Source: Epibacterium sp. Ofav1-8
GTDB lineage: Bacteria; Pseudomonadota; Alphaproteobacteria; Rhodobacterales; Rhodobacteraceae
DNA length: 64,000 bases
Direction: 5' to 3'
Assembly (NCBI RefSeq): GCF_022348185.1
Contig: NZ_JAKRFD010000010.1
Span: 1 to 64,000 of the forward strand
Shown: positions 63,691 to 64,000 of the stretch, piece after piece
Numbering within the stretch: the stretch's first letter is position 1
Layout: every line of letters starts with the position of its first letter
Notes under the pieces: model-generated
Database searches by the model: none
What the model was told of the DNA's origin: nothing
Seen by the model: only the letters and a program-made list of their open reading frames with translations
Translations under genes and position numbers: made by a program

Positions 63691-64000
63691 ATGGATCTGG
63701 GTATTCGCGGAAAGCGCGCATTGGTATGTGCATCGAGCAAAGGGTTGGGTCTGGGCTGTGCAGAAGCATTGGCAGAGGCCGGTGTCGACCTGGTGATGAA
63801 TGCCCGTGGTGCCGAGGCACTGGAAGCCTCGGCGCAGGATCTCCGGGATCGGTTTGGCGTTCGCGTGGATACGGCCGCCTGCGACGTGACCGATGAAGGC
63901 GCGCGCGCAGAGCTGATCGAACGCGCCAAAGGCGTCGACATTCTGGTGACCAACGCCGGTGGCCCGCCTCCGGGCGTCTGGAGCGATTGGGACCGCGACG
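63691..64000 (+). CDS. SDR family oxidoreductase (partial, N-terminal part)
   Basis: The gene begins with ATG at 63691 after GGGGAG and is cut by the right window edge after 103 codons. The Rossmann nucleotide loop is ALVCASSKGLGLGCAEALAE (ASSKGLG in the G-x3-G-x-G position). CDVTDEGARAELIE and VTNAGGPPPGVWSDW follow. The NAGGPPPG text points to the FabG-like SDR subgroup that reduces keto or oxo groups with NAD(P)H. The catalytic Ser-Tyr-Lys lies beyond the window, so activity cannot be checked. A 210-bp shared promoter region separates it from the divergent Hint gene. Confidence 0.85.
   Translation, partial: MDLGIRGKRALVCASSKGLGLGCAEALAEAGVDLVMNARGAEALEASAQDLRDRFGVRVDTAACDVTDEGARAELIERAKGVDILVTNAGGPPPGVWSDWDRD

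Noticed and set aside
1-64000. tRNA, rRNA, CRISPR arrays or complete insertion sequences
   Set aside because: No cloverleaf-like element, spaced repeat array or transposase reading frame was seen on either strand.

Overview
The window comes from a GC-rich alphaproteobacterium. It is most likely a member of the Rhodobacteraceae, Roseobacter group (Ruegeria/Phaeobacter-like). Pointers are the complex I operon carrying the extra small genes typical of this family (DUF5337- and DUF5333-like), separate nuoC and nuoD, a long NuoE with a C-terminal helix-hairpin-helix extension, an LpcC-like glycosyltransferase next to waaA, a short BirA without a DNA-binding domain, and the family's dispersed 'CTCGGGGG...GGGGGCAGAGCCCCC' intergenic repeat. 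There is no rRNA or tRNA gene, no complete mobile element and no CRISPR array. Almost all of the window is coding.

Layout. 1-2.6 kb: end of pntB, a MerR regulator coupled to a CMD-family protein, and a DUF3422 membrane protein. 2.6-12.5 kb: a peptide uptake and hydrolysis locus, with permeases and binding protein on the minus strand diverging from a double ATPase, an ArgE-like deacetylase and two tandem HipO-like amidohydrolases. 12.6-24 kb: LPS core genes (lpcC-like, waaA) with moaA; glmU-glmS-alkD; gph; small secreted proteins; and an MmgE/PrpD protein. 24-35.8 kb: a DegT aminotransferase, then the leucine/isovalerate degradation cluster (liuA, acyl-CoA synthetase, mccB, mccA, mvaB, liuC), with an OmpW porin on the opposite strand behind an FNR-like box. 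36-53.2 kb: nuoA-N, with six extra genes between core subunits. 53.2-56.5 kb: birA, coaX and ribonuclease J. 56.6-64 kb: a small conserved ORF, a DEAD-box helicase, a glycosyltransferase, prfC, a YqjD/YqjE-like pair, a Hint-domain protein and the start of an SDR gene.

How the parts fit. LiuA, MccAB, LiuC and MvaB take isovaleryl-CoA to acetyl-CoA and acetoacetate. BirA can biotinylate MccA. Complex I and transhydrogenase handle the reducing equivalents. GlmS/GlmU, WaaA and the LpcC-like enzyme feed cell-envelope synthesis.

Most unusual signals. (1) A roughly 0.5 kb insert sits at the 3' end of liuA, flanked by an exact 23-bp duplication of the liuA tail, so the gene end was rebuilt and a fused remnant was left behind. 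(2) Three small ORFs of only about 50-53% GC sit at tightly spaced junctions of otherwise conserved operons (liu, mcc, nuo). (3) The DUF5333-like gene inside nuo has its ribosome binding site in a 13-bp hairpin. (4) A near-perfect EcfG-type promoter and a cluster of strong hairpins precede the yqjD-like gene. These readings come from eye-level inspection, without database searches.
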